Of a stretch of 64,000 nucleotides of DNA, positions 54,209 to 64,000 are shown in pieces. The first letter of the stretch is position 1; the number at the start of each line of letters is the position of its first letter. The stretch covers positions 16,866 through 80,865 of the forward strand of contig CAIUQR010000083.1 in NCBI GenBank assembly GCA_903901335.1, read 5' to 3'. A program made the translations under genes and the position numbers. This DNA is from an uncultured delta proteobacterium (GTDB lineage Bacteria > Desulfobacterota > Desulfobulbia > Desulfobulbales > Desulfocapsaceae). Below the pieces are notes generated by a model. The model ran no database searches and was not told the DNA's origin. It worked only from the letters and a program-made list of their open reading frames with translations.

Positions 54209-56305
54209 CTACAGAGGACTCAGTGTCATCCGCACATCCACAACGATCGGCTCCGAGCCGAATTCACCAACAATAAACGGGTTGATATCCAGCTCAAGAA
54301 TCTGCGGAAAATCGGTGGTCAACTGGCTGATCCGCTGCAGACCTGAGGCAATCGCCCCGATATCCACCCTTTTTTGTCCGCGTTTTCCCTCCAGCATGGC
54401 ATACGATCTGGTGGACTTCAGCATCTGCACGGCCTCGGTCTCGGTGATAGGGGCCAGATTAAAGGTGACGTCCTTCAGGACCTCGACAAAAATACCGCCA
54501 AGTCCGAACATCAGCATCGGTCCGAACTGCGGATCCCGGTTCATGCCAAGGATGACCTCCAGGCCTTTTCCGGCCATCTCTTCTACGTAAATGCCCTCGA
54601 TCACTGCATCAGGCACCCTCTTGCTGATCTTCATGATCATCAGATCAAACGCATCCTCAACGGACTCGGCATCATGCAGGTTCAACTGGACCCCGCCCGA
54701 ATCACTCTTATGGATTATATTCGGGGAGGCAATTTTCATGGCCACCGGATACCCTATCCTGTCGGCTATCTCGACTGCCTCTTCGGCATTGGCGGCAAGC
54801 GAACCTTTAGGAATTCTGAACCCATAGGCACTGAGGATATCCTTGCCCTTTCCCTCACTGATCTGCAGCAGTCCATTCCGCTGCTTGCGGGTAATGATCC
54901 TCTCCACCCGCCTTTTATTGACCCTGAACCGGGTGACCCGCCGCGGAGGGCGGCTTTTCCAGAGTGAATACTGATACATCGCCCGAAGAGCAGCAACAGC
55001 CCGTTCCGGTGAATCAAAAACCGGAAGACCTGTTTCGGACAAGACCTTGCGACTGGGCAGTATCTCCTCGCCGCCCATGAAAGCAGCGAAAACGGGTTTG
55101 GAACCATCCAGGAAGCTGGCAATATCCAGGGCGGTCTGCTTCGGATAGGTCATGACCTGCGGGACCAGAATGACAAGAATCGCATCCACCTCCGGGTCAC
55201 TCTGGGCGCTTTCGATGGCGGCCATATAGCGACCGGGCGGGGCATCACCCAGGACATGAACGGGACTGGGGAAAGATGCGATCCTCGGGAGTCGGTCGCG
55301 CAGGCTGCTGGTTGTATTGCTGTTGGGGGAGGCCACACACATCCCGGCCCTCTCCACCGCATCAGCGGCAATGGTTCCGGCGCCGCCGGTATTTGTGATA
55401 ATAAGGATCCGGTTGCCCGCAGGTAAGGGTTGCAAAGCAAAGGCCGTGGCATAGTCAAACAGGGCCTCGAAGGAATCCGCCCGGACGACACCCGAACGTT
55501 TAAAGGCCGCTGCATAAGCGGTATCCACCGTGGCCATCACACCCGTATGAGAGGCGGCAGCCTTTAGGCCCGCCTCGGTGGTGCCTGATTTCAGCATCAC
55601 CACCGGCTTGATCGAGGCTGCTTCTTCAGCGATTTTCACAAATTTTTCGCCGGTGCTGATATCCTCAAGATAACCGACAATGACCTTGGTCTGTTCGTCG
55701 GCGGCAAGTTCGGCCAGGATATCAACTTCAGTGATATCAGCTTTATTCCCGACACTTATCACCTTCGCTATCCCCAGATGACGGCCCGCTGCGAGATCAA
55801 GCATCGCCGCGCAGAGGGCGCCCGACTGCGAGAAAATGGAGATGTTCCCCGAATCCGGCATCTTTCCGGCAAACGAGGCATTCATGCAATGTGCGGTGTT
55901 GATCAAACCAAGGCAGTTAGGACCCAGAACACGGACACCATACCGTGCACACATCCTTACAATTTCCTGTTCCAGCAGGTGCCCTTCTTCATTCAACTCC
56001 CTGAATCCGGACGTGACGATGATTATCGCCTTGACATTAGCCTGAAGACAATCGTTGACGGCCTCCAGGATTGTCTCTTTCGGCACGGCAATAATAGCCA
56101 GATCAACACCTTGTTTGTATGTTTGAAGATTCGGATAGCAGCGCACATTAAAAATGGCTGCGGCAGAGGGGTTGACAGGCACAATCGTCCCTTGAAAACC
56201 GCCATGAACCAGATTGGCCAGCAAATCGTATCCAACCTTTCCCGACACACGGGAAGCACCGATGATAGCAATGGATTGAGGTCGAAAGAGCGCATCAAGG
56301 CTCAT
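54209..56305 (-). CDS. Acyl-CoA synthetase (ADP/NDP-forming) family
   Basis: LFRPQSIAIIGASRVSGKVGYDL; SQSGALCAAMLD; C-term ATP-grasp PVAMKIASPNIIHKSDSGGVQLNL; AAGGAG before the MSLDALF start. Confidence 0.93.
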   Translation of the reverse strand: MSLDALFRPQSIAIIGASRVSGKVGYDLLANLVHGGFQGTIVPVNPSAAAIFNVRCYPNLQTYKQGVDLAIIAVPKETILEAVNDCLQANVKAIIIVTSGFRELNEEGHLLEQEIVRMCARYGVRVLGPNCLGLINTAHCMNASFAGKMPDSGNISIFSQSGALCAAMLDLAAGRHLGIAKVISVGNKADITEVDILAELAADEQTKVIVGYLEDISTGEKFVKIAEEAASIKPVVMLKSGTTEAGLKAAASHTGVMATVDTAYAAAFKRSGVVRADSFEALFDYATAFALQPLPAGNRILIITNTGGAGTIAADAVERAGMCVASPNSNTTSSLRDRLPRIASFPSPVHVLGDAPPGRYMAAIESAQSDPEVDAILVILVPQVMTYPKQTALDIASFLDGSKPVFAAFMGGEEILPSRKVLSETGLPVFDSPERAVAALRAMYQYSLWKSRPPRRVTRFRVNKRRVERIITRKQRNGLLQISEGKGKDILSAYGFRIPKGSLAANAEEAVEIADRIGYPVAMKIASPNIIHKSDSGGVQLNLHDAESVEDAFDLMIMKISKRVPDAVIEGIYVEEMAGKGLEVILGMNRDPQFGPMLMFGLGGIFVEVLKDVTFNLAPITETEAVQMLKSTRSYAMLEGKRGQKRVDIGAIASGLQRISQLTTDFPQILELDINPFIVGEFGSEPIVVDVRMTLSPL

Positions 56306-56522
56306 ATGGACTCCTTGGAAAAGATAAATGAGAAACGGGTGTTGATTAGAGGTCCATCCATGATGTATCCTAAACAACTATTGATCAACAAATGATAACC
56401 GTCTGGGAATTACAGGGAAGTTCAGGGAAACATATCATATCTGAAGCGAATGCAGTAATCCGGAGAAATCGTTTTCATCGCGTAACAAGCTATATGGAAC
56501 TTAACATTTTTACAAGATAATT

Positions 56523-56786
56523 ATGAAAGTGACCTTTTATGCTTCAATCCTCTGTCCACGTTGTCATTTCGCTCGCAGATTGCTGCTGGAAATACGCCAC
56601 AACGACGAGGAGATCGAAATTGAAGAAATCGATGTGCTGGCCCATCCCCTGCAAACATGGTCTGATGGAGTCCGGATCTTTCCGGCCCTGAAGATCGGCG
56701 ACAGAATCCTCAGCGGGATTTTCCTTGGCAGAAAAATGATTGAGACATTCATAAATGAAACTCGTTCCATTGTAAAGAACTCTTGA
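56523..56786 (+). CDS. Glutaredoxin/thioredoxin-like small protein (CPRC)
   Basis: MKVTFYASILCPRCHFARRLLLEI. Confidence 0.75.
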   Translation: MKVTFYASILCPRCHFARRLLLEIRHNDEEIEIEEIDVLAHPLQTWSDGVRIFPALKIGDRILSGIFLGRKMIETFINETRSIVKNS

Positions 56787-56873
56787 AATTCAACAAAGGG
56801 TTTTTTTATGGAATGAACCTTGCAATTATAACGACAAACACCGTCTCAATGAAATTCTTCGCTAGCGGGAGGC

Positions 56874-57068
56874 ATGGCAATGGAAGTAAATATGAATGGT
56901 ATGGCCAGCAGGGAAATGTCCCTCTACAAGCAGAATGCCAACCAGGACATATTGCAAAAGACTCTTGAAAAAACAGCAGAAATCAAACAAAGACAACAAG
57001 CCGGGGAGCCACGAGTCGTAGATCAGGTCGGTGGCCGGAAACAGGGAAAAATCGACCTGTACGCGTAG
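56874..57068 (+). CDS. Small protein, possibly YjfB-like putative motility protein
   Basis: MAMEVNMNGMASREMSLYKQNANQDILQKTLEKTAEIKQ. Confidence 0.45.
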   Translation: MAMEVNMNGMASREMSLYKQNANQDILQKTLEKTAEIKQRQQAGEPRVVDQVGGRKQGKIDLYA

Positions 57069-57118
57069 CGCGCACTCTATTTCAGACAGATACATGGAAC
57101 GTATCCGTAACCTCAATC

Positions 57119-57148
57119 CGGTGATTGTAACCCGCGTTACAATCACCG
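57119..57148. repeat. Perfect inverted repeat CGGTGATTGTAAC-CCGC-GTTACAATCACCG
   Basis: 13-bp perfect arms, 4-nt spacer, intergenic. Confidence 0.8.
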
Positions 57149-57357
57149 CCCCCTTCCCACGCCTTCCGGACCGATATAATCAGCTGGAAGAATTGGCTGC
57201 AACTATCAACCTCCTGAAAAACAAACCCCTTGCAATGAAATATCCCCACGGATAAGATTTCATTGTGGGTAATCCTCCCTGCCATCAGTTTATCGGGGCT
57301 CTCAATTAAAATCAGAAGAATTTTATTCTTCTTTTTACACAACACATAAAAGATACC

Positions 57358-58092
57358 ATGAAATATCTATTCATTATTCTCACTATCATCATGACCATCA
57401 CCGCAGCAACGTTTCTTTTTATCTTGCCGGATCAGCCGAAGGAAAAAAAAGAAATTCTTGTCACCATCAACGGACACGACATATCACGCGGCGATATCCT
57501 GGAGGAAGGAGCAACAGGGTCTCATCATGAAAACACTACTGATTTTCTCAATTCCGTGATCACCAGACAACTCCTCATAGAAGAAGCACAAAAACACTCT
57601 ATCGACAAAGAATTGAGCTTTCGCAAGGAGCTGAAAGAGTATTATGAACAATCGCTTATCAAAATATTGATGGAGAGAAAAAACGAATCGCTCCAGGCCC
57701 AGGTAAATGATCAGGAAATTCAAAATCTTCGAAACTGCTTCGGAAAGACATATACCTTCAGGCTGTTAAAGACCAGAGAACCGCCGAAAGTTGATTTTCT
57801 CAAAAGCAATGGGACTCTCCACTCCGCCCGCTTTGAGGATCTGAGCGAGAACCTTCAACTGATCCTCGCCAATCTTAAACCGGGGGAAATGGCGATGGAA
57901 TTTGAAACCGGTAACGAGAACTCTGCAGTTCTGTTGGAAAAAATCGAAGGCGCCACCGACGCATCAGCCTCAATTGATCCCGAAAGGGCACGCAGGATCT
58001 TGATAGAGCACCACAAGAGGCAGCAAATCAGCAACTGGATTATCGAGTTACGTAAAAGTGCTTCCATTACTTTCCAAAAGCAGAAGGAATAA
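57358..58092 (+). CDS. SurA/PpiC-like (EpsD-like) exported foldase-type protein
   Basis: Signal anchor; VTINGHDISRGDILEE...FLNSVITRQLLIEEAQKHSID. Confidence 0.65.
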   Translation: MKYLFIILTIIMTITAATFLFILPDQPKEKKEILVTINGHDISRGDILEEGATGSHHENTTDFLNSVITRQLLIEEAQKHSIDKELSFRKELKEYYEQSLIKILMERKNESLQAQVNDQEIQNLRNCFGKTYTFRLLKTREPPKVDFLKSNGTLHSARFEDLSENLQLILANLKPGEMAMEFETGNENSAVLLEKIEGATDASASIDPERARRILIEHHKRQQISNWIIELRKSASITFQKQKE

Positions 58093-58094
58093 CC

Positions 58095-58703
58095 ATGAGC
58101 CGGGACTATCAACGAAAGAATAGAAACTTTTTTATTAAGAAGGACCTGCAGGGCAAGATGATTCTGGCAATCTTTGTCTCGGTACTCGGCGGCTGCCTGA
58201 TTTTCATCCTGCTCTTCGGCCTCTTTTCCGCTGATACCATGACCATCAGCTACAGCAATAATTCTCTCCAGATGGGTCAGACACCAATAATGCTTCTGAA
58301 AAAGGCTATAGCTGCCAACTGGGTTTTGATTGTTATCGGCGGAACTCTGCTCGTAATACTGGCAATGATCGGAACCCACCGTATCGCCGGCCCTCTCTTC
58401 CGTCTCGAAAAGGCCTTAGACAATATGGAAAGAGGAAATCTCAATGACAGTATCCATCTGCGCAGCACGGATGAAGGCAAGGATCTTGCAAATAAAATAA
58501 ACAATTTCAATAAAATACTATCAGAAAGGATTGGCGATATCACGAAGCACTCAACGGCTGTGCATGATCTGCTGATTCAACTCCAGGCCAATGAAACGGC
58601 AAAACTCCGCCCCGAAGAGATCGAATCAATCAGCCGGGCAATTGAAAAAAATAATAATAAAATTCGAGAAATAGTCCGATTTTTTACACTCACAGATGCG
58701 TAA
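58095..58703 (+). CDS. HAMP-domain membrane protein without recognisable output domain
   Basis: Two TM segments; RIAGPLFRLEKALDNMERGNLND. Confidence 0.7.
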   Translation: MSRDYQRKNRNFFIKKDLQGKMILAIFVSVLGGCLIFILLFGLFSADTMTISYSNNSLQMGQTPIMLLKKAIAANWVLIVIGGTLLVILAMIGTHRIAGPLFRLEKALDNMERGNLNDSIHLRSTDEGKDLANKINNFNKILSERIGDITKHSTAVHDLLIQLQANETAKLRPEEIESISRAIEKNNNKIREIVRFFTLTDA

Positions 58704-59229
58704 GACTTTTTTCATCATAGCCGGACTTATCTTTATCACCATCTCTTTTGTTCCGGTGGTCTCCAGCGAACAGAGAGAAAGCAGGTATGTCACACTGAAG
58801 TACAGCAGCAAAGAGATACTCCGCACATTCAATGATCATCTCTCTCTTGGCAGTTCTCTGAGCAGAATGATGAGAAAAAACACGGTGACTATCGAGGATG
58901 AGGTACTTGCAAAAACCGATATAATCGTTGAAAAGGCAGAGACCGTTCTGGAGATGTTTCCAAGCAATCTGCATTTCACCCTTATTCTCCTGCCGGCATC
59001 GGAAGATATCTCAAGGGTTTTCAATCAGAAATATAATAAGAATGTAAACTACCTGTCTTTTTATTCGCTCTCCGAGAAAACGATCTATATTTCGGTTGAT
59101 GACGCCAATCTGAGCATACTTGCCCATGAGATAGGGCATGCAATCGTTGACCGCTTTTTCGATGTCCGGCCACCATACAACATTCACGAACTGATGGCCC
59201 AGTTCACCGAAAAACATATTACTGATTAA
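58696..59229 (+). CDS. Exported HExxH-type putative metalloprotease
   Basis: Signal peptide; ILAHEIGHAIVDRFF and INxHELMAQF-like context. Confidence 0.65.
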   Translation: MRKTFFIIAGLIFITISFVPVVSSEQRESRYVTLKYSSKEILRTFNDHLSLGSSLSRMMRKNTVTIEDEVLAKTDIIVEKAETVLEMFPSNLHFTLILLPASEDISRVFNQKYNKNVNYLSFYSLSEKTIYISVDDANLSILAHEIGHAIVDRFFDVRPPYNIHELMAQFTEKHITD

Positions 59230-59272
59230 AAAGAAGCGAATACTTCAAATCATCGCCAGGCCTTCTTTTTCC

Positions 59273-61615
59273 TTACTTTTTTTCGCTTATCCTGTCGATC
59301 TTATTTCTGACGGACTCATTCTTAGGCTCCAGCAGGAGCGCCTGCTGATATTCCTCTTTTGCCCGATACATAATACCTTCCTTGGCATAATAATCCCCTA
59401 ATAAGACATGAAACGGGGCATAATCAGGAGTTTTTTCGATACCAAGCCGTATAATTTCAAGGGCTATCCTGTCTTCTTTCTGAGCGCTATAAAAACCATG
59501 GAGTGTAAAAAACCACCCCGGCTCTATCCTGGTTTCACCCGCCAGAAAATCAACGGCATGGTCGTAAAAAAATCGGGTATCTTCAATATTCCCCATTTTC
59601 TCAGAAAATGCTCCATACCGAATCCAGGCATCCACCGTTTCAGGTAAAACGAATGCCGTCTCTTCCCTGGTAAAGGAAAACCTTTGCAGCAGAGGTATAA
59701 CGGCAGTGACAAGTCTGGTATTCAGCACAAGCCCTTTTCGAATAACCTCGATGGCACTTGTCCGCTGATCCGTACGCAACAACCATTCGGCTTGCGTCAA
59801 GATCAGATCATCTTTCCTCGGTGTCCTTTCCGCCCCTTTTGTCATCAGAATTTCAGCATACTGTTGACGATCTTTCGGCAGGGACAAGGCTATGCGTTGG
59901 AGAAAAGCCCCTTCCAGCGGATTCTTTTTTCCTGCCTGCAGATAATACGCAAAGGCCTTGTCGGAATTCTTCAGGTATCCTTCCACATCTCCCAGTAAAA
60001 ATGGATACATCCCGCTCAAAGGATCCAGGCGCGCCCCCTCTTTGACGGTCAAGGCAACCTCCTGCAGATATTTTTCCGACAGTTGCCGACTGAGGTAGAT
60101 ATTTCTCACGTCTTCATACTTCCAGAGGGCCAGCATCGATCTCCCCGGCACCAGCAGCACTGCGCCTAAAAAAATCAGTCCAAAGAGAAGGAAATTTTTT
60201 TTCGATGCCCAGGACATGTCTCGAAGCAGGGTCGATTCCCCCTGATACTGAAATCTGGTATTCCCGGCCGAGACCAGAAGCCCGCAGAGAAAGAAAAAAT
60301 AAAGCCCGTCGGCTCCATTATGCATATTGAAATCACTGATGCTGTGAACAAGCATCCCGATTATACCGGTCAACGCCCCGATACTTATTAAAATCGAATA
60401 CCTGTCCCGCCTTCGGCCTATCATCTTCCAGCCTTCACGGATAACAGCGATCATAAACCACGTGAAAAAAACAAAACCTGTTACCCCGCTTTCAGTCAGC
60501 AACTCAAGATAATCATTATGGGCATGATCATACATGAAATAACCAGGAATAGTCTTGTACTGGGGGAAGATATTAACAAATGTGCCCAAACCGCTTCCGG
60601 TAAGCCAGAAGTCCTTAAATACTTTGAGTGTATCTCCCCAAATTGCAAACCTGTCGATATTGAGTTCTCCGGTGGATTTGAATATTGCATCAAATCTCTC
60701 AATAATCGGATCCCAACCGAACCATGCCACCGAAAGAATCAGAGCGGCTGCGATACCAATAAAAAACAAACCTGAATATCTCGATTTCTTCCATGCTAAA
60801 AAAAGAAAAAATAATGAAAAAGAAAGAGATAATGCAATCACCCCTCCCCGGCTGAGGCTGATAAATACAGATGAGACCAGCGTTAGAACCCCTAATCCCA
60901 GGAATATATAAAGACTTCCACCAGTTATCGTGAAAAAGGTGACGACCCGAGACCGCAAGGACTCTTTAGAACTGATAAGAGGCCTGTAATACAGACAAAG
61001 TCCAAGCGCTAGGGGAGAGATCATCTCCAAATATCCGCAGTACTGTGATCGATTGACCCAGGGGCCGGACGGATGAGCATTAGACGGAGAGGGACGGAAC
61101 CAGTAGATCTTATCAGGGGAGGAAAATTTCTGGAGGATTGCAAGAACCGCGATACCTATCGCCAGCCAGGCGCAGATCTTCACCGTCTGTTTCAACCGTT
61201 CGCCCTGGGTCAGTATTTGAATGGTGAGGATATAAAAAAGGAAATACGATACCAGTCGTAAGGATTCCAGCGCAGTCCCCTTTTGATAGACTGTCAACGG
61301 CATCCACGGATTCCCCTCAAGCATATCATAAACGGGCTTATAGGCCTCATACGATGACGGAGACAGGATCTTAACGATAGAAACGGGGAGAGGAACTATC
61401 TGGAGAATCATCCAGCCGACAAGGAGGAGCAACGGCACCATCCCTGGGACTGACAAAAGATGCGGTGATGCATTTGTCGGTTGGATACTAAACCAGAGAA
61501 CAGCCAGACCAATCAGAACCTCAACGGTCAACATGGACCATTGCTCAACCGTACCGAAGGCAAGGGGAGCAAAGATCAGTATGCTGATGAAAAGAACGTA
61601 AGGTATCTTTTTCAT
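59273..61615 (-). CDS. O-antigen ligase/polymerase-like membrane protein with C-terminal TPR-like region
   Basis: Many TM helices; SRGGVIALSLS; YDHAHNDYLELLTESGVTGF. Confidence 0.85.
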   Translation of the reverse strand: MKKIPYVLFISILIFAPLAFGTVEQWSMLTVEVLIGLAVLWFSIQPTNASPHLLSVPGMVPLLLLVGWMILQIVPLPVSIVKILSPSSYEAYKPVYDMLEGNPWMPLTVYQKGTALESLRLVSYFLFYILTIQILTQGERLKQTVKICAWLAIGIAVLAILQKFSSPDKIYWFRPSPSNAHPSGPWVNRSQYCGYLEMISPLALGLCLYYRPLISSKESLRSRVVTFFTITGGSLYIFLGLGVLTLVSSVFISLSRGGVIALSLSFSLFFLFLAWKKSRYSGLFFIGIAAALILSVAWFGWDPIIERFDAIFKSTGELNIDRFAIWGDTLKVFKDFWLTGSGLGTFVNIFPQYKTIPGYFMYDHAHNDYLELLTESGVTGFVFFTWFMIAVIREGWKMIGRRRDRYSILISIGALTGIIGMLVHSISDFNMHNGADGLYFFFLCGLLVSAGNTRFQYQGESTLLRDMSWASKKNFLLFGLIFLGAVLLVPGRSMLALWKYEDVRNIYLSRQLSEKYLQEVALTVKEGARLDPLSGMYPFLLGDVEGYLKNSDKAFAYYLQAGKKNPLEGAFLQRIALSLPKDRQQYAEILMTKGAERTPRKDDLILTQAEWLLRTDQRTSAIEVIRKGLVLNTRLVTAVIPLLQRFSFTREETAFVLPETVDAWIRYGAFSEKMGNIEDTRFFYDHAVDFLAGETRIEPGWFFTLHGFYSAQKEDRIALEIIRLGIEKTPDYAPFHVLLGDYYAKEGIMYRAKEEYQQALLLEPKNESVRNKIDRISEKK

Positions 61616-61623
61616 GAATTACA

Positions 61624-63846
61624 TCATTCGCTGTCCTTGGTATAATAGGTTGTATACCCGGAATAATACGAGCCGGCGGCATTACTTTTGGTTTGGCCGT
61701 TCAAGACAAAACCCAGAAAATGACAGCGTACATCCGTCAACTTCTTCAATCCGCTCTGAAGCATCTCATAGGTAGTTTTTCCCGCTCGAACGACGACAAT
61801 CGTGCCATCGACAAGTTGCGTCAGGGCAAGACTATCAGTAACACTCTGTACCGGTGGTGAATCGAGAAGAACAAAATCAAAGCTTTCAGACATCTTCTCC
61901 ACAAGAGTCTTCATCTTCTTGGAACTCACTAATTCAGATGGATTTGGCGGGATGGGGCCTGAGGAGATGATAAAAATCTCCTCGCCTGGGACTTTATGAA
62001 CAATATTTTCTTGTGTATTGCCGGTCAGAAAATTACTCAAACCCAATACATTCTCCATCGCAAATAAGGAATGTATTCTAGGTCTGCGCAGATCACAATC
62101 AACGATTAAGACTTTCTTATTCCCCTGGCATAAAATACGCGCAATATTCAGAGTTGTTGTTGTCTTCCCCTCTTTAGCCTCCATACTGGTAACCAATATG
62201 GTTCTGGGGGGATGCTCGGCTGATGACAACAACAAGCCAGACCGGATAAGACGATAACTTTCAGCAATCGGTGACAACGGTTGCTGCAGGACGTGTGATT
62301 CGATACTGCTTCCCGGCCCCTTCAGTTGTTCAACGGTTCCAAGGACAGTCAGCCCAAATCGGGTCTCCAGGTCATTTTCGGATTTTACCGTATTATCCAG
62401 ATATTCAATCAAAAAAGCACAACCGATACCGCTCATCAGACCTATGATCAGGCCCAGGGCGAGATTTCGTTTCTTGTTCGGTTTCGATGGTGCATCAGGA
62501 AAGGCAGGATTTTCGACGACCCAGATATTCACACTCTGTGATTGGTCTGTCACACCTTCCTTCTTGATACCAGCCGTAAGTGCTTCATAAACCGCCCGGT
62601 TGGAATCGACATCCCTTTTCATTATGGAATATTGGACGAATTTTTCATTCAGATTGAGAAGATCATTTTTAGTCGATGTCAGTAATTCCTGGAGGTTATT
62701 CTCCTGTGATTTTGCCAATTCATACGAATTTTTCGTTGTAGCAATCACCCGATTGATCTCAGATTGCTGTTGGTTCAGGAGTTCGCTTAATTCATCATTG
62801 GCCTTGACCATGGTTGGATGTTTATTGCCGAATTTCTTAGACAATTCTTTAATATTCTGTCGAGCCTTGAAAATTGACTCACGCGAACTTTTAAGCACTG
62901 GATTTTCAGCAAATACCGGAACATTTCCTAACTGTTGTATATTGGTCCCAGCCTCTTTTATTTTATTGAATACATCTTCCAATGACTTTTTTTCAGCCTG
63001 CGCCTTGGACATTTGAGAGCTGAATTCCGTCAACTTCTGAGGATAAATCGTCAGCTTATTTTCAACAGTCACCAGGTCGTTTGCCCGCATATATTGCTGC
63101 AGGGCCTTTTCCGAATCCTCAAGTTTTTTTCTCTCATCATCGGCCTTGGCCGTCATCCATTGGAGCGCGTATTTGCTGGTGGTGAGTTTCATATCAAGAA
63201 TCTCATCCATATACGCTTTGATCAGGGCGTCAGCAACCAATTTGGCCATGGCTGGATGTTTGTCTGAGTAGGCAATCTCGACAATCTTTGTTTTTTTGAC
63301 AAGCTTCACTGCAAGTCTTTTTTTTATCATTAAGGCAATACTGTCTTCGTCTGACAAAATCTCCTCGTTCCCTTTCAGACTGGATCCGAATGTATCGCCT
63401 CCACCCTGATTGTTTTTTGCCGGACCGAAAAGCCTGTCTACAAATTCCTGAATACCTGTACCAATCGTTGCAAAAAAAGATGAGGGATCTTTTTTATCCT
63501 CAAGAAAATTATGCCTGTAGTTCGTGGCGAGTTTCAGATTATCAACAACCCTTCTTGCCACCTTCATACTCGTGATAATTTCCGACTGAGTCTCCAGGAA
63601 TTCCGGATCATAAGTCGCATACTGATTTTCAAGGCCGGCAGAGCCATGGTTGCGTTCGATAACGACCTCTGAGGAAGAGGTGTAGAGAGGTGTCGCAGAG
63701 AAGGTAACAATAACCGTGAGGAAAAAAACCACCCCAAGAATGGTGAAGACGATGTTCTTTCTCTTCAGAATAACGAAAAAATATTCGCGCAGATTCACTT
63801 CCTGCTCATCATCAAGAAACGGGTCCTGCGCCTGATTATTATGCAT
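61624..63846 (-). CDS. Wzz-type chain-length protein fused to a BY-kinase (CpsD/CapB-like)
   Basis: Wzz N-term; ILVTSMEAKEGKTTTTLNIARIL; VLIVDCDLRRPRIH; Tyr-rich tail YYSGYTTYYTKDSE. Confidence 0.93.
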   Translation of the reverse strand: MHNNQAQDPFLDDEQEVNLREYFFVILKRKNIVFTILGVVFFLTVIVTFSATPLYTSSSEVVIERNHGSAGLENQYATYDPEFLETQSEIITSMKVARRVVDNLKLATNYRHNFLEDKKDPSSFFATIGTGIQEFVDRLFGPAKNNQGGGDTFGSSLKGNEEILSDEDSIALMIKKRLAVKLVKKTKIVEIAYSDKHPAMAKLVADALIKAYMDEILDMKLTTSKYALQWMTAKADDERKKLEDSEKALQQYMRANDLVTVENKLTIYPQKLTEFSSQMSKAQAEKKSLEDVFNKIKEAGTNIQQLGNVPVFAENPVLKSSRESIFKARQNIKELSKKFGNKHPTMVKANDELSELLNQQQSEINRVIATTKNSYELAKSQENNLQELLTSTKNDLLNLNEKFVQYSIMKRDVDSNRAVYEALTAGIKKEGVTDQSQSVNIWVVENPAFPDAPSKPNKKRNLALGLIIGLMSGIGCAFLIEYLDNTVKSENDLETRFGLTVLGTVEQLKGPGSSIESHVLQQPLSPIAESYRLIRSGLLLSSAEHPPRTILVTSMEAKEGKTTTTLNIARILCQGNKKVLIVDCDLRRPRIHSLFAMENVLGLSNFLTGNTQENIVHKVPGEEIFIISSGPIPPNPSELVSSKKMKTLVEKMSESFDFVLLDSPPVQSVTDSLALTQLVDGTIVVVRAGKTTYEMLQSGLKKLTDVRCHFLGFVLNGQTKSNAAGSYYSGYTTYYTKDSE

Positions 63847-63882
63847 GCTGTAATTAGGAGTCTGAAGTTTACCGTAAAGATC

Positions 63883-64000
63883 TCATGCCGCCATCCGCAT
63901 TAACGCGGTCACGAGAGAATTAACCACCGATTTGCGTGGAGTTGGGCAAAGTATCGAAAAATTATCGTCTAAGGCCGCCTTTGCCACCAATCTTCGGACA
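63883..64000 (-). CDS. C-terminal end of an unidentified CDS, truncated by the window edge
   Basis: Open minus-strand frame ending ...VRRLVAKAALDDNFSILCPTPRKSVVNSLVTALMRMAA*. Confidence 0.4.
   Translation of the reverse strand, partial: VRRLVAKAALDDNFSILCPTPRKSVVNSLVTALMRMAA

Noticed and set aside
53390-54346. 318-aa antisense ORF within the CoA-transferase gene
   Set aside because: His/Arg-rich shadow translation with no signature.
1-64000. CRISPR arrays, tRNA or rRNA genes, prophage or transposase genes
   Set aside because: No regularly spaced repeats, cloverleaf-type genes or transposase/integrase motifs were recognised by reading; a dedicated tool run would be needed for certainty.

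Overview
64 kb accessory-rich bacterial window with protein-coding genes only: no rRNA, tRNA, CRISPR array or recognisable transposase was seen. Gene content suggests a Desulfobacterota-like (deltaproteobacterial) genome; this is inference. Left to right: (i) stress and signalling block with two Hsp20 proteins, a cold-shock protein, three small SAP/Rho_N-like Cys-motif proteins, response regulators, PAS kinase and CheB-CheR fusion; (ii) a six-gene Hyf/Ech-like membrane complex whose large subunit lacks the NiFe cysteines (Ehr-type), next to a SulP transporter with a coiled-coil insertion; (iii) two convergent paralogous histidine kinase / sigma54-activator pairs; (iv) an operon with UspA, TauE/SafE, a TIGR02186-like protein and three tandem PEP-synthase-like paralogs with an embedded receiver protein, all sharing an unrecognised C-terminal domain; (v) a PPP phosphatase and a Lon protease with an internal receiver domain, divergent from UspA-TM / TauE / UspA genes; (vi) Hcp and a ferredoxin-like gene, each with an HcpR-type palindrome; (vii) CoA-transferase-GNAT and ADP-forming acyl-CoA synthetase genes; (viii) an exopolysaccharide block. 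The strongest candidate for an undescribed system is 23.3-46.6 kb: two kinase/activator tracks, two sigma54-type promoters each with its own class of upstream palindromes, and receiver domains in the target genes that resemble the respective activators. All similarity statements are by eye; no searches were run.
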